A DNA stretch of 64,000 nucleotides from Haladaptatus halobius (GCF_020618475.1 NZ_CP085339.1:124001-188000); one strand, 5' to 3'; positions 35,376-43,229 are shown, counted from the stretch's first letter. Program-made: numbers and translations. Notes: generated by a model from the sequence alone, not told the origin.

Positions 35376-36242
35376 TCACACCCCGCTACCATTACGCCCG
35401 GTCACAACGGGTGTGACGCCACCGGTGACCGCGCCATCCTCGAGAAGATCGAATTCGTGATACCGCATTTCATTCAGCCCTTCCGCCGTGTCAATGTCCA
35501 TCGCCACAATCTCGACGTTCTCCTGTTTCTGACTCACGCGGCGCTCTTTCTCGGTCACGTCCGAGCCACCAAGCTCGACAAGCTTCTCCCAGACACGGGT
35601 AATCGTCGTTCCGTGCGGTTTCTCGCCATCGATGGCGGTGATCGCTTCCTTCAGATCTGCACGCGTCCAGAAGACGCCCGAGCCGTTTTTCCGCCACGTG
35701 GCGAATTCGTCCCATCGCCGGGCAGCTGTCACCGCGCGCCACGAGTTCTTTTTGTGCTTCTTGTCTACGAGCCGCTTTTTCACTTGATATGGCGAACAGT
35801 TCGCGTACAGATCCAGCAGGGACGTGGCTGGATCGACGCCACCCGGCAGGCCAGTGGTGGTCGACGATTCGTCGTCGTCTTCGATCTCGGCTTCGAGTTG
35901 GTTCACCTTTGCCGTGGCTGCTTTTGAGATCTCCCGCGCGTTCTCTGCGTTTTCTTTCGCTTCGTGTGCGTTTGCGGTTAGATCCTTCCGTGCCGTGCTG
36001 GCTTTCTCGGCGTCCGCTTCGAGTTCACCAACGCGCTCCTCAAGCGCACCGATCTGCTCGGCCTGCTGCTGAATCACCGCCCACATCGTTTCCCGGCTTG
36101 GTAGCTTCTGCTTGGGATCTGGCTCGGCCGTGCTCGCGTTCGACGTGCTCGGCTCGGCCATGTCCATTCCCATTGTGGCGGCAAAGTCTTCGTCCGATAC
36201 CGCGTTTTCATCGACTTCTTCGAGCGATAGTCCGACAGCCAT
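35376..36242 (-). CDS. Coiled-coil plasmid protein, split form, large part
   Basis: About 288 residues from ATG 36242, which overlaps the preceding stop (TGATG); a TTG one codon earlier is possible. The acidic N-terminus is followed by a coiled coil (about 50-120: QQQAEQIGALEERVGELEAD and on), then a globular part with KNSWRAVTAARRWDEFATW and GSGVFWTRADLKEAITAI, basic enough for DNA contact. The globular part parallels the C-terminal half of the protein at 31441. Last gene of a five-gene overlapping operon; function unknown. Confidence 0.7.
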   Translation of the reverse strand: MAVGLSLEEVDENAVSDEDFAATMGMDMAEPSTSNASTAEPDPKQKLPSRETMWAVIQQQAEQIGALEERVGELEADAEKASTARKDLTANAHEAKENAENAREISKAATAKVNQLEAEIEDDDESSTTTGLPGGVDPATSLLDLYANCSPYQVKKRLVDKKHKKNSWRAVTAARRWDEFATWRKNGSGVFWTRADLKEAITAIDGEKPHGTTITRVWEKLVELGGSDVTEKERRVSQKQENVEIVAMDIDTAEGLNEMRYHEFDLLEDGAVTGGVTPVVTGRNGSGV

Positions 36243-36427
36243 CAATTCTCACCTCCGAAATCTGTCTCCACATACTGTTGGAGCGACTCGATCTGCTCGT
36301 CTTTCTCAGTGACTTCCTGTTCGAGGTCGTCAATTCGGTTGGTAAGCGACTGAACGTGTTTGGCGAGGTCGGTGACCGAGACGTTTTCGAGAGTACTAGA
36401 CGCTCCGGAAGTAGTGGTGTTACTCAT
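36242..36427 (-). CDS. Short coiled-coil plasmid protein, split form, small part
   Basis: Sixty-one residues beginning MSNTTTSGASSTLENVSVTD with a coiled coil (LAKHVQSLTNRIDDLEQEVTE). It corresponds to the first 60 residues of the fused protein at 31441-32352 but stops at GGEN and hands over to the 288-residue protein by a TGATG overlap. Its own ATG overlaps the upstream gene by eight bases. It could be a subunit that pairs with its neighbour through the coiled coils. Confidence 0.6.
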   Translation of the reverse strand: MSNTTTSGASSTLENVSVTDLAKHVQSLTNRIDDLEQEVTEKDEQIESLQQYVETDFGGEN

Positions 36428-36827
36428 TGGCAGACACCCCCGCTGGAGCTACGGCGGCGTCGTCTGGCGTGGAGAGCCGGGGGAAGTGTGCGATGGTGGT
36501 GAGTGAACCGATACAGCGAGCAGTCGTGTCGCTAGCAGTGTGGGTGTACTCGAGAACAGTCATCGGCGAACCGGCGTGGCTTGCTGTGCAGTGGTAGGTG
36601 GCTTGTTGCAGTTCGTCCTGTGCCGTCGTCGTAATCGGTGGGGCCGTCAGCACCAGTTGTGGTGCCTGACTCGGTACGGGGTGTGTTTCTCTGACGGTTA
36701 GAATCGTCCGTGGCAGGTCGGTCGTCGTGATGCGAACGCGATCACCGGGCGAGAGTTGCCGGACGAGTATTGCTGAATCGCGGGGATTCAATGGCTTCGG
36801 AATGACCGAACGCTCGTCGGTACTCAC
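36420..36827 (-). CDS. Plasmid-operon protein, intact source of the 47-codon repeats
   Basis: A 135-residue protein. The N-terminal half RDSAILVRQLSPGDRVRITTT to RTILTVRETHPVPSQAPQLVLTAPP has alternating strands like a small beta-barrel; the C-terminal half from MTVLEYTHTASDTTARCIGS is the piece found twice more in the window. It overlaps the upstream gene by four bases (ATGA) and the downstream one by eight. Little can be said of function; co-translation suggests a complex. Confidence 0.65.
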   Translation of the reverse strand: MSTDERSVIPKPLNPRDSAILVRQLSPGDRVRITTTDLPRTILTVRETHPVPSQAPQLVLTAPPITTTAQDELQQATYHCTASHAGSPMTVLEYTHTASDTTARCIGSLTTIAHFPRLSTPDDAAVAPAGVSANE

Positions 36828-37156
36828 GCCTGCTCACCTCCCGTCGGGTTAGTGATGCACTCGACACGCGCACCCGTCCGAAGCCAGGTGTAGCGCCCAG
36901 TTGGTGAGAGATCGTAGTGCTCGAGCGTTGTCTTGGTGTGCTCAATCTCGTCGTAGTAAGCATACTGCAGCCGGTACAGATCGTGTGTTGGTGTCGCAAC
37001 GTACAGCACGTGCTCGCCGGGCTCTGGCCCGCGACAGGAGAGTTCGGGTTCGCAGTGCTCATACTGATAGATGACGCCTGTGAGCGTGCGATGGTCAGTA
37101 CAGATTTGGATTGGATCTGCACACGCCAGTGCGAGAACCGTCTCTCGGTCGGTCAT
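36824..37156 (-). CDS. Plasmid-operon hypothetical protein
   Basis: A 110-residue protein with a beta-rich look: ETVLALACADPIQICTDHRTLTGVIYQYEHCE, GEHVLYVATPTHDLYRLQYAYYDE, TWLRTGARVECITNP. Three or four Cys residues but no clear metal cluster. Four-base overlaps on both sides (ATGA) place it firmly in the operon. The 36420 protein downstream also has the strand pattern of a small barrel, so the two may be distant paralogues. Confidence 0.65.
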   Translation of the reverse strand: MTDRETVLALACADPIQICTDHRTLTGVIYQYEHCEPELSCRGPEPGEHVLYVATPTHDLYRLQYAYYDEIEHTKTTLEHYDLSPTGRYTWLRTGARVECITNPTGGEQA

Positions 37157-37587
37157 TGGTCGGTTTCCCGATTATGGCGAATGCGTTCACAGCGCTGGCA
37201 GGGCGCTTGGAGTTGGTCGTGTGCATCCGCTCGTGCGAGGGTGACGAACGAGTTGTCGGTTCGGGTCGAACAGAGCGGTTTGTCCTCGTTGTTTGGTTCG
37301 TGGTAGGCGTAGGCCCTGCTCGTCGGCTGGTCGAGGATAAGCACTGGATCGTCGTCGGGGAAGGGGTTAGCCTCGATGCGACGGCGACGTTCCGACTCAT
37401 CTGAATGGGGCTGGTATTCAGCTGGGATGCAGGAGTGTGAGCCGTTGCACCGAACAATGTACGTGCCGCAATGGGGACATCGATCGAACGTTGCTTCAAT
37501 ATCGTCGGTGGTGATCTCCTCGTCTGGTGACCACGATCCATTGTCGGTAGTCGTGGCGGGGGGCGTGTTGCAGTTGTGGTCGCCCAT
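37153..37587 (-). CDS. Zinc-cluster plasmid-operon protein
   Basis: About 144 residues. I take ATG 37587 as start because GGAGG lies eight bases before it; a GTG three codons earlier is weaker. Two Cys/His groups are visible: CPHCGTYIVRCNGSHSC (about residues 38-54) and CSTRTD to CQRCERIRH at the C-terminus, enough for one or two zinc sites. First gene of the overlapping operon running to 35376. Likely a nucleic-acid or protein-binding adaptor; unnamed. Confidence 0.65.
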   Translation of the reverse strand: MGDHNCNTPPATTTDNGSWSPDEEITTDDIEATFDRCPHCGTYIVRCNGSHSCIPAEYQPHSDESERRRRIEANPFPDDDPVLILDQPTSRAYAYHEPNNEDKPLCSTRTDNSFVTLARADAHDQLQAPCQRCERIRHNRETDQ

Positions 37588-37985
37588 CAGCACCACCTCC
37601 GATCGTGCCGGTAGGTGTGCTGGATTATGGTCCGGGCGGTGTTATGTTCGGTGGCGCGGTCGCAGCAGCTGGAGTTACGTCTTGGGGTGGGGTTCCGGGT
37701 TGTATGTTTCATGGGATGGAACCAGGTGGTTTTGGGTGGGTGCTTGCATGCGGTACTGGAGGACACCAGGTCATGCTCTCGTCTTAGGATTGACGAGGAG
37801 GCCCGGTGGGTCACATGGATGTCATGCCATACAGTCACACCCAGAAAGTGAGGGGTAATTAATTTAATGCACGCAACACTATTAATTTGAAATAACATAT
37901 ACCGGCGACTGAATGTGTATCCGTCGTGATCTACTAGCCTGCCGACAGCTAGCGCTGGTCGGCGAGGGCGTCCTGTCGGGTGCAT
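37588..37985. other. Gap in the plasmid operon block
   Basis: Almost 400 bases between the zinc-cluster gene and the gene ending at 37986. GC-rich near the former and AT-rich at 37850-37905 (TTAATTTAATGCACG, AATAACATATA), where a leftward promoter could lie. Open frames exist on both strands, but His/Thr/Arg- or Gly/Trp-rich compositions argue against coding. Confidence 0.45.
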
Positions 37986-38483
37986 TTACGCACGCACCTC
38001 AGTTGTGGTGGTGTGAGTGATGGCGTCGATGCCGTAGCACCGATTGAGGATCTGTTGGTAGTGCTGGCGGGTTTCTGCAGTGGTTTCGCCCGGTGGTGTC
38101 GAGGGGAGTTGTGGATTGCCTGTTTTGGTGGTGGCGACCGAGCGGTAGGTGTCGGTGTCGTCGGGAATCTGGAAGCCATCCTTGCCGTAGTTGATCGGGA
38201 GGCGACGTTCGAAAAATCGCTGGCAGTCGGCGGTGGCGTAGATGCAGTACAGGTAGGTCTCTTGGCTGGTGGTCTTGGTTCGGGTTTCAAAGCCCACTCT
38301 GAGTTCGACGAGGTATGCGCGAGTGATTGCCTCGTCGGTGGTTTCGGGAGCGGGTTGGTCGGGGTCGTGGATGGCAGTTTCGGGTGTGGGTTCGAGGCGC
38401 TTGACCGGTTCGAAGACTGTCTTGCCGAGGGTTGCCTCGACTGAGAGAGCGCCGCCGTTCGGCTTCTCGTCGAAGGACGCCAT
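37986..38483 (-). CDS. Plasmid hypothetical protein
   Basis: A 165-residue acidic protein. An N-terminal beta-rich part (GALSVEATLGKTVFEPVKRLEP, AYLVELRVGFETRTKTTSQETYLYCIYATADCQRFFERRLP) is followed by a Thr-rich tail. SD-like GGAGG precedes the start. It is divergent from a leader-peptide/winged-helix unit at 38662-38987 with a palindrome between, so the regulator probably controls it. Not recognised. Confidence 0.6.
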   Translation of the reverse strand: MASFDEKPNGGALSVEATLGKTVFEPVKRLEPTPETAIHDPDQPAPETTDEAITRAYLVELRVGFETRTKTTSQETYLYCIYATADCQRFFERRLPINYGKDGFQIPDDTDTYRSVATTKTGNPQLPSTPPGETTAETRQHYQQILNRCYGIDAITHTTTTEVRA

Positions 38484-38661
38484 TAGTGGTATCCTCCGAA
38501 ACGAAGTGGTTGGTAGTCGATGCGTTTTTCTACGGCAGGGGTATTGCTAGTCATGCTTCTGTGGAGTGCAGAAGCGCGGTCGGTGTCATCACCACCGGCC
38601 TTTCTGCGAAGGTATCCCGCGCTTCTATAGACCTATATCTATTCTCCAGGAGGATAAAACT

Positions 38662-38742
38662 ATGTATTGCACAGTGCAATTACTGGCTCAAAGTAAAGTA
38701 TTTTGCATATCATCTCATCTTTTGTACTGTACTACACTATGA
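38662..38742 (+). CDS. Leader peptide coupled to the winged-helix gene
   Basis: ATG 38662 follows a full AGGAGGA (38649-38655) at seven bases and opens 26 codons (MYCTVQLLAQSKVFCISSHL to CTTL) ending in TGA, which overlaps the ATG of the regulator at 38739 (ATGA). Such strong ribosome binding in front of a short Cys/Leu-rich frame, plus the stop-start overlap, suggests a translated leader that governs the regulator's translation. Short, so chance cannot be excluded. Confidence 0.45.
   Translation: MYCTVQLLAQSKVFCISSHLLYCTTL
38666..38680. promoter_or_regulatory. Perfect palindrome, putative operator
   Basis: ATTGCACAGTGCAAT is a perfect 7+1+7 palindrome in the divergent region between the genes starting at 38483 and 38739, and inside the leader frame. 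It is the right size for a dimeric winged-helix protein; autoregulation by the adjacent gene product is inferred. Confidence 0.55.
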
Positions 38743-38987
38743 GTTGCATAGAAATGGTTAACGAGAACTTTGTTCCCTCCGAAGATTGCGACCGTGTCCT
38801 AAGCGTATTTAAAGAAGGACAAGGGGGTAATAAGCCATGGGGACGTGCAAACCCTCGATACATCATTGATCAAACTGGGATTGAGAAATCTAATGTTGAG
38901 TTCCATCTTCGACGACTTCGGGACGCTGGTTGGATTACCAGGTGTGCTCGCGGACTCTACGAGTATGTTGAGGATCCAAGAGAGTAG
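38739..38987 (+). CDS. Small winged-helix regulator
   Basis: About 82 residues from ATG 38739 (ATG 38754 is an alternative). The helix-turn-helix ANPRYIIDQTGIEKSNVEFHLRRLRDAGWITRCARGLYEYVED is a complete winged helix whose recognition helix starts at KSNVEFHLRRL. The size fits haloarchaeal plasmid repressors. It is divergent from the plasmid gene at 37986-38483, with a perfect palindrome in its leader. Confidence 0.75.
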   Translation: MSCIEMVNENFVPSEDCDRVLSVFKEGQGGNKPWGRANPRYIIDQTGIEKSNVEFHLRRLRDAGWITRCARGLYEYVEDPRE

Positions 38988-39222
38988 ATAGACTAGTAGA
39001 GATTCCTAAAGAAAACGTCCTCCTTGGGGGTTGTAGAACGCGAGAAACGAATCCGCGAAATTGCACACAGCCATAGCGAGTATCGTGTGTAAATCGAGTC
39101 GGTCGCGATCGGTTCGACACCGTTTCGATTGGACTGATCGAACGACTTTCGGAGTTCTTTATATCTGGTCGGTGTTTCAGTTACCCGATAAAACTAGGTT
39201 TCCAGGGAACGTGTGCAAAAAT

Positions 39223-39495
39223 ATGCGTCTTCGAATGACCGACACGCGGGAACGGCGGATGGAGTATCTCCTCGAGGCGACTGGTGAGAAGAGTAAGGTA
39301 CTCGACCGCGCCGCCGAATTCTATCTCCAGATGCGAGGGGACACGGCGGCTGTTCCCAATGGTGCGTTCGTCGACCTGATGGAGAAAGCCGAGCAGCAGG
39401 GGAGTGTGACAGCGGAAGAGATCGCAGCGGTACTCGATACCGAGGAGTTGCCTGTTAAAGCTCAAATGAGTTGGTCTGTTGGACAAATAGATTAG
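39223..39495 (+). CDS. Small haloarchaeal protein, CopG-like start (DUF7386-like)
   Basis: Ninety residues from ATG 39223; upstream in-frame codons are basic and not typical. MRLRMTDTRERRMEYLLEATGEKSKVLDRAAEFYLQMRGDT has a short strand followed by two helices, like ribbon-helix-helix proteins; the C-terminal half is a helical EQQGSVTAEEIAAVLDTEELPV hairpin. Common on haloarchaeal plasmids; probably DNA-binding. Confidence 0.65.
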   Translation: MRLRMTDTRERRMEYLLEATGEKSKVLDRAAEFYLQMRGDTAAVPNGAFVDLMEKAEQQGSVTAEEIAAVLDTEELPVKAQMSWSVGQID

Positions 39496-40143
39496 TAGTC
39501 GATATACTGAATTTGAATCGGTAATTGAAATTCAGGGTCTGTTGGGATCATCAGAACGTCACAAGAATGGCGTGTTGCATACAGAGGATGTAATCAGCAA
39601 AACCCACGTTATTCATTCCTTCCTATTCTTCGAGGAATCGCCCGCGTGTTGGCAGTGACAGTCTCGGCGATTTCGCAGGGCTGCTCACCAGTTAGTCTTC
39701 ACGAGTGAGGATATTCTCGACCGCCTCAACAAGGCCGACTACATCGTCACAGGCGAACGCTGCGGTGTTTTCTTATTCACTTTGTAGTAGTCGGCAGCGC
39801 CTTGATTGGGTCATAACACTACTCGTTGCCTTCACCCGTGCGAATTCAAATCGACTTCGGCGTCTCCGATTGTGGAGCCATGCTCGTGAACACGACCCGG
39901 ATTCCTAGTATTCTCCGGTTACTGAAACGTCGATTGCCTATAAAAGACGCGTGGAGACTGGTGTGATCGGTGTGCTCAAGGGAGTGATCATGAACACGAG
40001 TTAGGACCGGTTCGTGTTCATATTGGGGCGAGCTGTATTCGCTACGTGAATCCCCTAGGGGTCTGGGAGGAAATATTGAGATAATATTTGACTGTTCATA
40101 TAGACAAAAACCAGCGTGCATTACCTTCGTCATAGATGTTCTC
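39496..40143. other. Gene-free stretch left of the defence island
   Basis: About 650 bases. A short translated scrap on + near 39712 (DILDRLNKADYIVTGERCG) looks like a decayed gene. A TATA-like CTATAAAAG lies at 39937-39945 and a 10-bp perfect hairpin follows at 39990-40021. No intact protein gene. Confidence 0.5.
39990..40021 (+). other. Perfect 10-bp hairpin downstream of a TATA box
   Basis: ATGAACACGA and TCGTGTTCAT are exact complements with a 12-base loop. The hairpin lies about 50 bases after CTATAAAAG and ends 120 bases from the nuclease gene, reading the other way. It may be part of a small RNA, a terminator or a protein-binding palindrome. Confidence 0.45.
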
Positions 40144-41091
40144 TTAGCAAAAATAATCTTTAATAAGTTCCGGATGTTGTGAAATTCTTGATTTCATCTC
40201 CACACCATTCCAAACGTCAAGAAATTTCATATCTGGTAGGAAATCATCGCTTGCTAGTTTTGTTTCTAAATCTCCGGTCGTTTTTATCGTAGCGACAAGG
40301 AGTCCAGTACAACCATGGCTATTCGCATTCATCTTCATTCTATTAAGATCTCGAGCATTAATTCCACTTCCTTCGTTGTTGAACTTATCTTGAACCATTA
40401 TCTTCACTGTTCTTCTCCCGATATTTTGGTAGCAAAAGCCATCCTTTCCCTGATCTGCGCCCGTACCACCAGGAGAGATGTTACTGAATGAGTCATTTAA
40501 CCTCAACAATTGATAGACAAGTTCTTGGAAGTCGTCGCCTTCGGAATCAAGTTTGTTCCATTGAACAATATTACTGGTCAATTCTTCGATCTCATCCACT
40601 AATCGGTCACAACCCGTGGTCGAATAGACTTCTGATAACCGATTTATTGGCGCAACAGCGATTTTACCTGTAGATTCGTAGAGAGAGAGTTTCGCCTGGT
40701 CTGGAGTAAAGAAAATAACTTTCTCGGTGACTTTATCAACTTCGATGAATTTTTTGTTCTCAATAAGATCAATATTGTATGAGCAGCTCGAAGGATTAGG
40801 TAGTTCAATATTTCGTGCTAGTTCAAACCCTTCTGTCTGTTTCGATGAAGAAATTTTAACTGGAGTTTGTTGAGCAGTACAGATAATTTCGTTTGGCTTC
40901 ACTTTATGGTGCATTCCGCAATTATCACAGTAAAATCGTACTCTTTTTCTAATCCATGGCATTTCCTTACAATATGCCAATTCGTCATGAACTAGCGATG
41001 ATTTGTCAATAAAGTCGCCACTTATCCCTTTGACTAATGTTGGAACAAATGCTGCTTCTCCTATGATTTCTGATTTATTGATCTCAACCAT
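40144..41091 (-). CDS. Zinc-cluster + Mrr-like PD-(D/E)XK nuclease
   Basis: A 315-residue protein. A Cys/His cluster FYCDNCGMHHKVKPNEIIC (C55, C58, H61/H62, C71) lies in the N-terminal half. The C-terminal third shows the restriction-endonuclease fold: helix DDFQELVYQLLRL (E190), GADQGKDG (D213/D217), then VKIMVQDKFN (Q234-x-K236), as in Mrr-type catalytic domains. It overlaps the upstream 349-residue gene by eight bases, so the two are co-translated. AT-rich codons set both apart from their neighbours. Probably a defence nuclease; the fold is by eye and the partner unrecognised. Confidence 0.65.
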   Translation of the reverse strand: MVEINKSEIIGEAAFVPTLVKGISGDFIDKSSLVHDELAYCKEMPWIRKRVRFYCDNCGMHHKVKPNEIICTAQQTPVKISSSKQTEGFELARNIELPNPSSCSYNIDLIENKKFIEVDKVTEKVIFFTPDQAKLSLYESTGKIAVAPINRLSEVYSTTGCDRLVDEIEELTSNIVQWNKLDSEGDDFQELVYQLLRLNDSFSNISPGGTGADQGKDGFCYQNIGRRTVKIMVQDKFNNEGSGINARDLNRMKMNANSHGCTGLLVATIKTTGDLETKLASDDFLPDMKFLDVWNGVEMKSRISQHPELIKDYFC

Positions 41092-42133
41092 TTATATTCT
41101 TAATTATGTACTCGACAGTCTTCCTATGGTCTTCTGGAGTCAATTTCTTCTGATAGATTCGAAAAGCATTGTTAGCTGGCGAGAGTTGGAAGGTCACACG
41201 TCCAACCCCATCAATATCGAAAACCATGTTTTTGAAGTTGTGAGGACGATCCTCTGGATAAGCTTCGTCCTCACTAATTTCATCTTTACTGGTCCATTTT
41301 GATATCGACCGGCCAGTATGTTCAGCATGAGTTGCCTTCACGAAATCGCTTAGTTCCAAGAAATTTCTCACGTCGTCGTCAGTTATCGTCATTTCGTTCC
41401 CGGTAAACGACAGCTCATTATCGAATAGTTCTTCAATAGTCGATTTTACCGATGTTATATCGCTCTCAGACAGATCTCTCTCGCGAATTTCAGCAATTTC
41501 TTCATCAAGATGAATTCGGACAAAAGCTTTTCCTATGTCAGGAAACGTAATATTCCTACCCTCTCGTGGATGGTATTTGGTCTCTTCGGAGTTTTTTACC
41601 CAGAAGTCAAGATAGACATGGTCCGAATCCTCAACCTCTCCCAATCTCAATTTTGGGACAGCATCTAAAGACTTCCAAATATTGTTCCCTGTGGTCGAAA
41701 ATGCCTTTTGAAATTCTTCGATATCTGAATCAGAAAGGAAGTCCTCTAGCTCATCTCCATCCATCTGTTTTACTATCTTCAAATCAGACTCACCCCCGTC
41801 TGATTGAAGCGCATTTATTTCAAAAAGATGTAGATTTGTTTCCAGTGCACCATTATTCATTGCGGACTCGTAATAAGACAGTTCTCTGTAGCTGGTTTCA
41901 TCAAAAATACTTTTTCCAGCCTTGACAAATATTTGTTCCTTAAGTATAGACCAATTATCTGGCCAATCGTCCATCGCTCTCTTAATATTACGCTTTCCAG
42001 CCATTAAGAGATCATCTACGGTTTCGTCGGTGAACTCATCATACTCCTCCTCAATCTCATTAAACTGCTTTAGAGGTAATATATCTCGAAGATATTCTAC
42101 TTGCTCTGGTGCACTGAGTGAATCAAATACCAT
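41084..42133 (-). CDS. Unrecognised protein coupled to the Mrr-like nuclease
   Basis: A 349-residue acidic soluble protein, first gene of a two-gene AT-rich operon. Residues 1-60 are helical (SAPEQVEYLRDILPLKQFNEI); the middle (about 165-235) alternates strands (LRLGEVEDSDHVYLDFWVKN, GKAFVRIHLDEEIAEI); the C-terminus ends in a possible helical pack (NNAFRIYQKKLTPEDHRKTVEYII). No nuclease, ATPase or membrane motif found. By position it could be the sensor or regulator of the downstream nuclease. I do not recognise the family. Confidence 0.6.
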   Translation of the reverse strand: MVFDSLSAPEQVEYLRDILPLKQFNEIEEEYDEFTDETVDDLLMAGKRNIKRAMDDWPDNWSILKEQIFVKAGKSIFDETSYRELSYYESAMNNGALETNLHLFEINALQSDGGESDLKIVKQMDGDELEDFLSDSDIEEFQKAFSTTGNNIWKSLDAVPKLRLGEVEDSDHVYLDFWVKNSEETKYHPREGRNITFPDIGKAFVRIHLDEEIAEIRERDLSESDITSVKSTIEELFDNELSFTGNEMTITDDDVRNFLELSDFVKATHAEHTGRSISKWTSKDEISEDEAYPEDRPHNFKNMVFDIDGVGRVTFQLSPANNAFRIYQKKLTPEDHRKTVEYIIKNING

Positions 42134-42144
42134 AAGGAAGAAAG

Positions 42145-42774
42145 ATGATCGCAGACATATATATCTTTCTGAAATTCGGGACGACTATCAAATTGGTCTT
42201 CGGACTCCCGATTCCAGATCCCAAGGAGAATGACGATGGGGTTGTCGACAAGGTGATTTCGTTGTCGAGAGACCTGCACGAACTCGCCGAGCGCTATCAG
42301 GATGCGAAAGCTGATGTGTCTTCACCGGAGGAGATTCTCAAAAGGTATGAAGTGAATTCGCTGTCGTTCGCTGTCTATATCCAGAGTATTGGTTTGGGTG
42401 ACGAGGATGGTGAGGTGTCTCCTTCGCAGGATGGGACGACAGTTCGAGTGAACGTGCAGTCATCGGTGGAGTTTGTTTCTGAAGAGGCTGCGGCAGCGTT
42501 CACAACGCTAATTCGTAAGTTAGACGTGGAGTCAGTTGAGGAACTGGAGAGCCTTGAGCTTCCGACGAGTGCTGATGAGTTGGTGGCCGTCGCTGAAGAA
42601 TACGAAGAGGCGCAGTCGGTTGTTGAGTCGGCACCTGATGAAGCCCGTAAATTGGAGAAGAAGTTAAATCAGCAGGTGTACTCGCTGTACAGCCTGAATA
42701 CCGAGGCAAGGGATCTTGTGGATGAGCGCGTAGATAAGCCAGAGAACCCGCTTGAGGCGAAAGTACGGAAGTAA
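42145..42774 (+). pseudogene. C-terminal remnant of an Eco57I/PglX-like methylase-specificity protein
   Basis: A 209-residue frame. From about residue 27 (KENDDGVVDKVISLSRDLHELAERYQ) it resembles the tails of large haloarchaeal Eco57I-type proteins: a helical DELVAVAEEYEEAQSVVE segment and a closing LEKKLNQQVYSLYSLNTEARDLVDERV. The first 26 codons read like noise out of the junction with the AT-rich nuclease operon. No methylase motif remains. It looks like the stump of a restriction gene displaced by that operon. Confidence 0.5.
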
Positions 42775-42814
42775 ATTGAAGTATTACCAAACAGAGTTAC
42801 TCACTCGGTTTCAA

Positions 42815-43229
42815 TCAGCCCAGTACAAGATTCTCCAACGCAGGATATTGACCAAGGGTCTCAAATTCCCCAAACGCTTCCAAGTCGATCCAAACTAGCT
42901 GATCGTGTTCCCACGAAAGATCTTCATCACAAAGCTCCTCGGCCTCTGAACAAGGCATCTCGATCAAGATTGGATGCAAATGGAATCGCTCATTCACACT
43001 ACTTGGATACGACGCTCCAATTTCTTTGATCTCCACAATTCTCGGAGAAACAGATATAAGTTCCTCATCCAATTCTCGCTTTGCAGTCTCGCGAATCGAT
43101 CATCGCTCTCTCGCTTTCCTCCGATAAACTCCCAGTACTCATCCTCAGTTTGCCGAGCAAGCAAGTACCAGTAGCTATCATCTCTTTAGCGCGTATCACT
43201 AACTGCGCGACATTCACGATATCAGCCAT
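42815..43229 (-). pseudogene. Nudix hydrolase with two frameshifts
   Basis: Joining three frames restores one Nudix protein. Frame a is MADIVNVAQLVIRAKE; frame b is DDSYWYLLARQTEDEYWEF then IGGKRESDDRFA; frame c is ETAKRELDEELISVSPR to the end at NLVLG. The Nudix box GGKRESDDRFA-ETAKRELDEEL is complete across b and c. Single-base losses near 43190 and 43115 explain the breaks. The gene is dead as it stands. Confidence 0.75.

Noticed and set aside
37587-37985. 132-codon minus-strand frame filling the operon gap
   Set aside because: His/Arg/Thr-rich, basic and low in Asp/Glu, unlike every supported protein here; no ribosome-binding site at its start.
43186-43200. TAGCGCGTAT resembling the dispersed repeat core
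   Set aside because: It lies in well-preserved Nudix coding sequence and the similarity does not extend; chance match.
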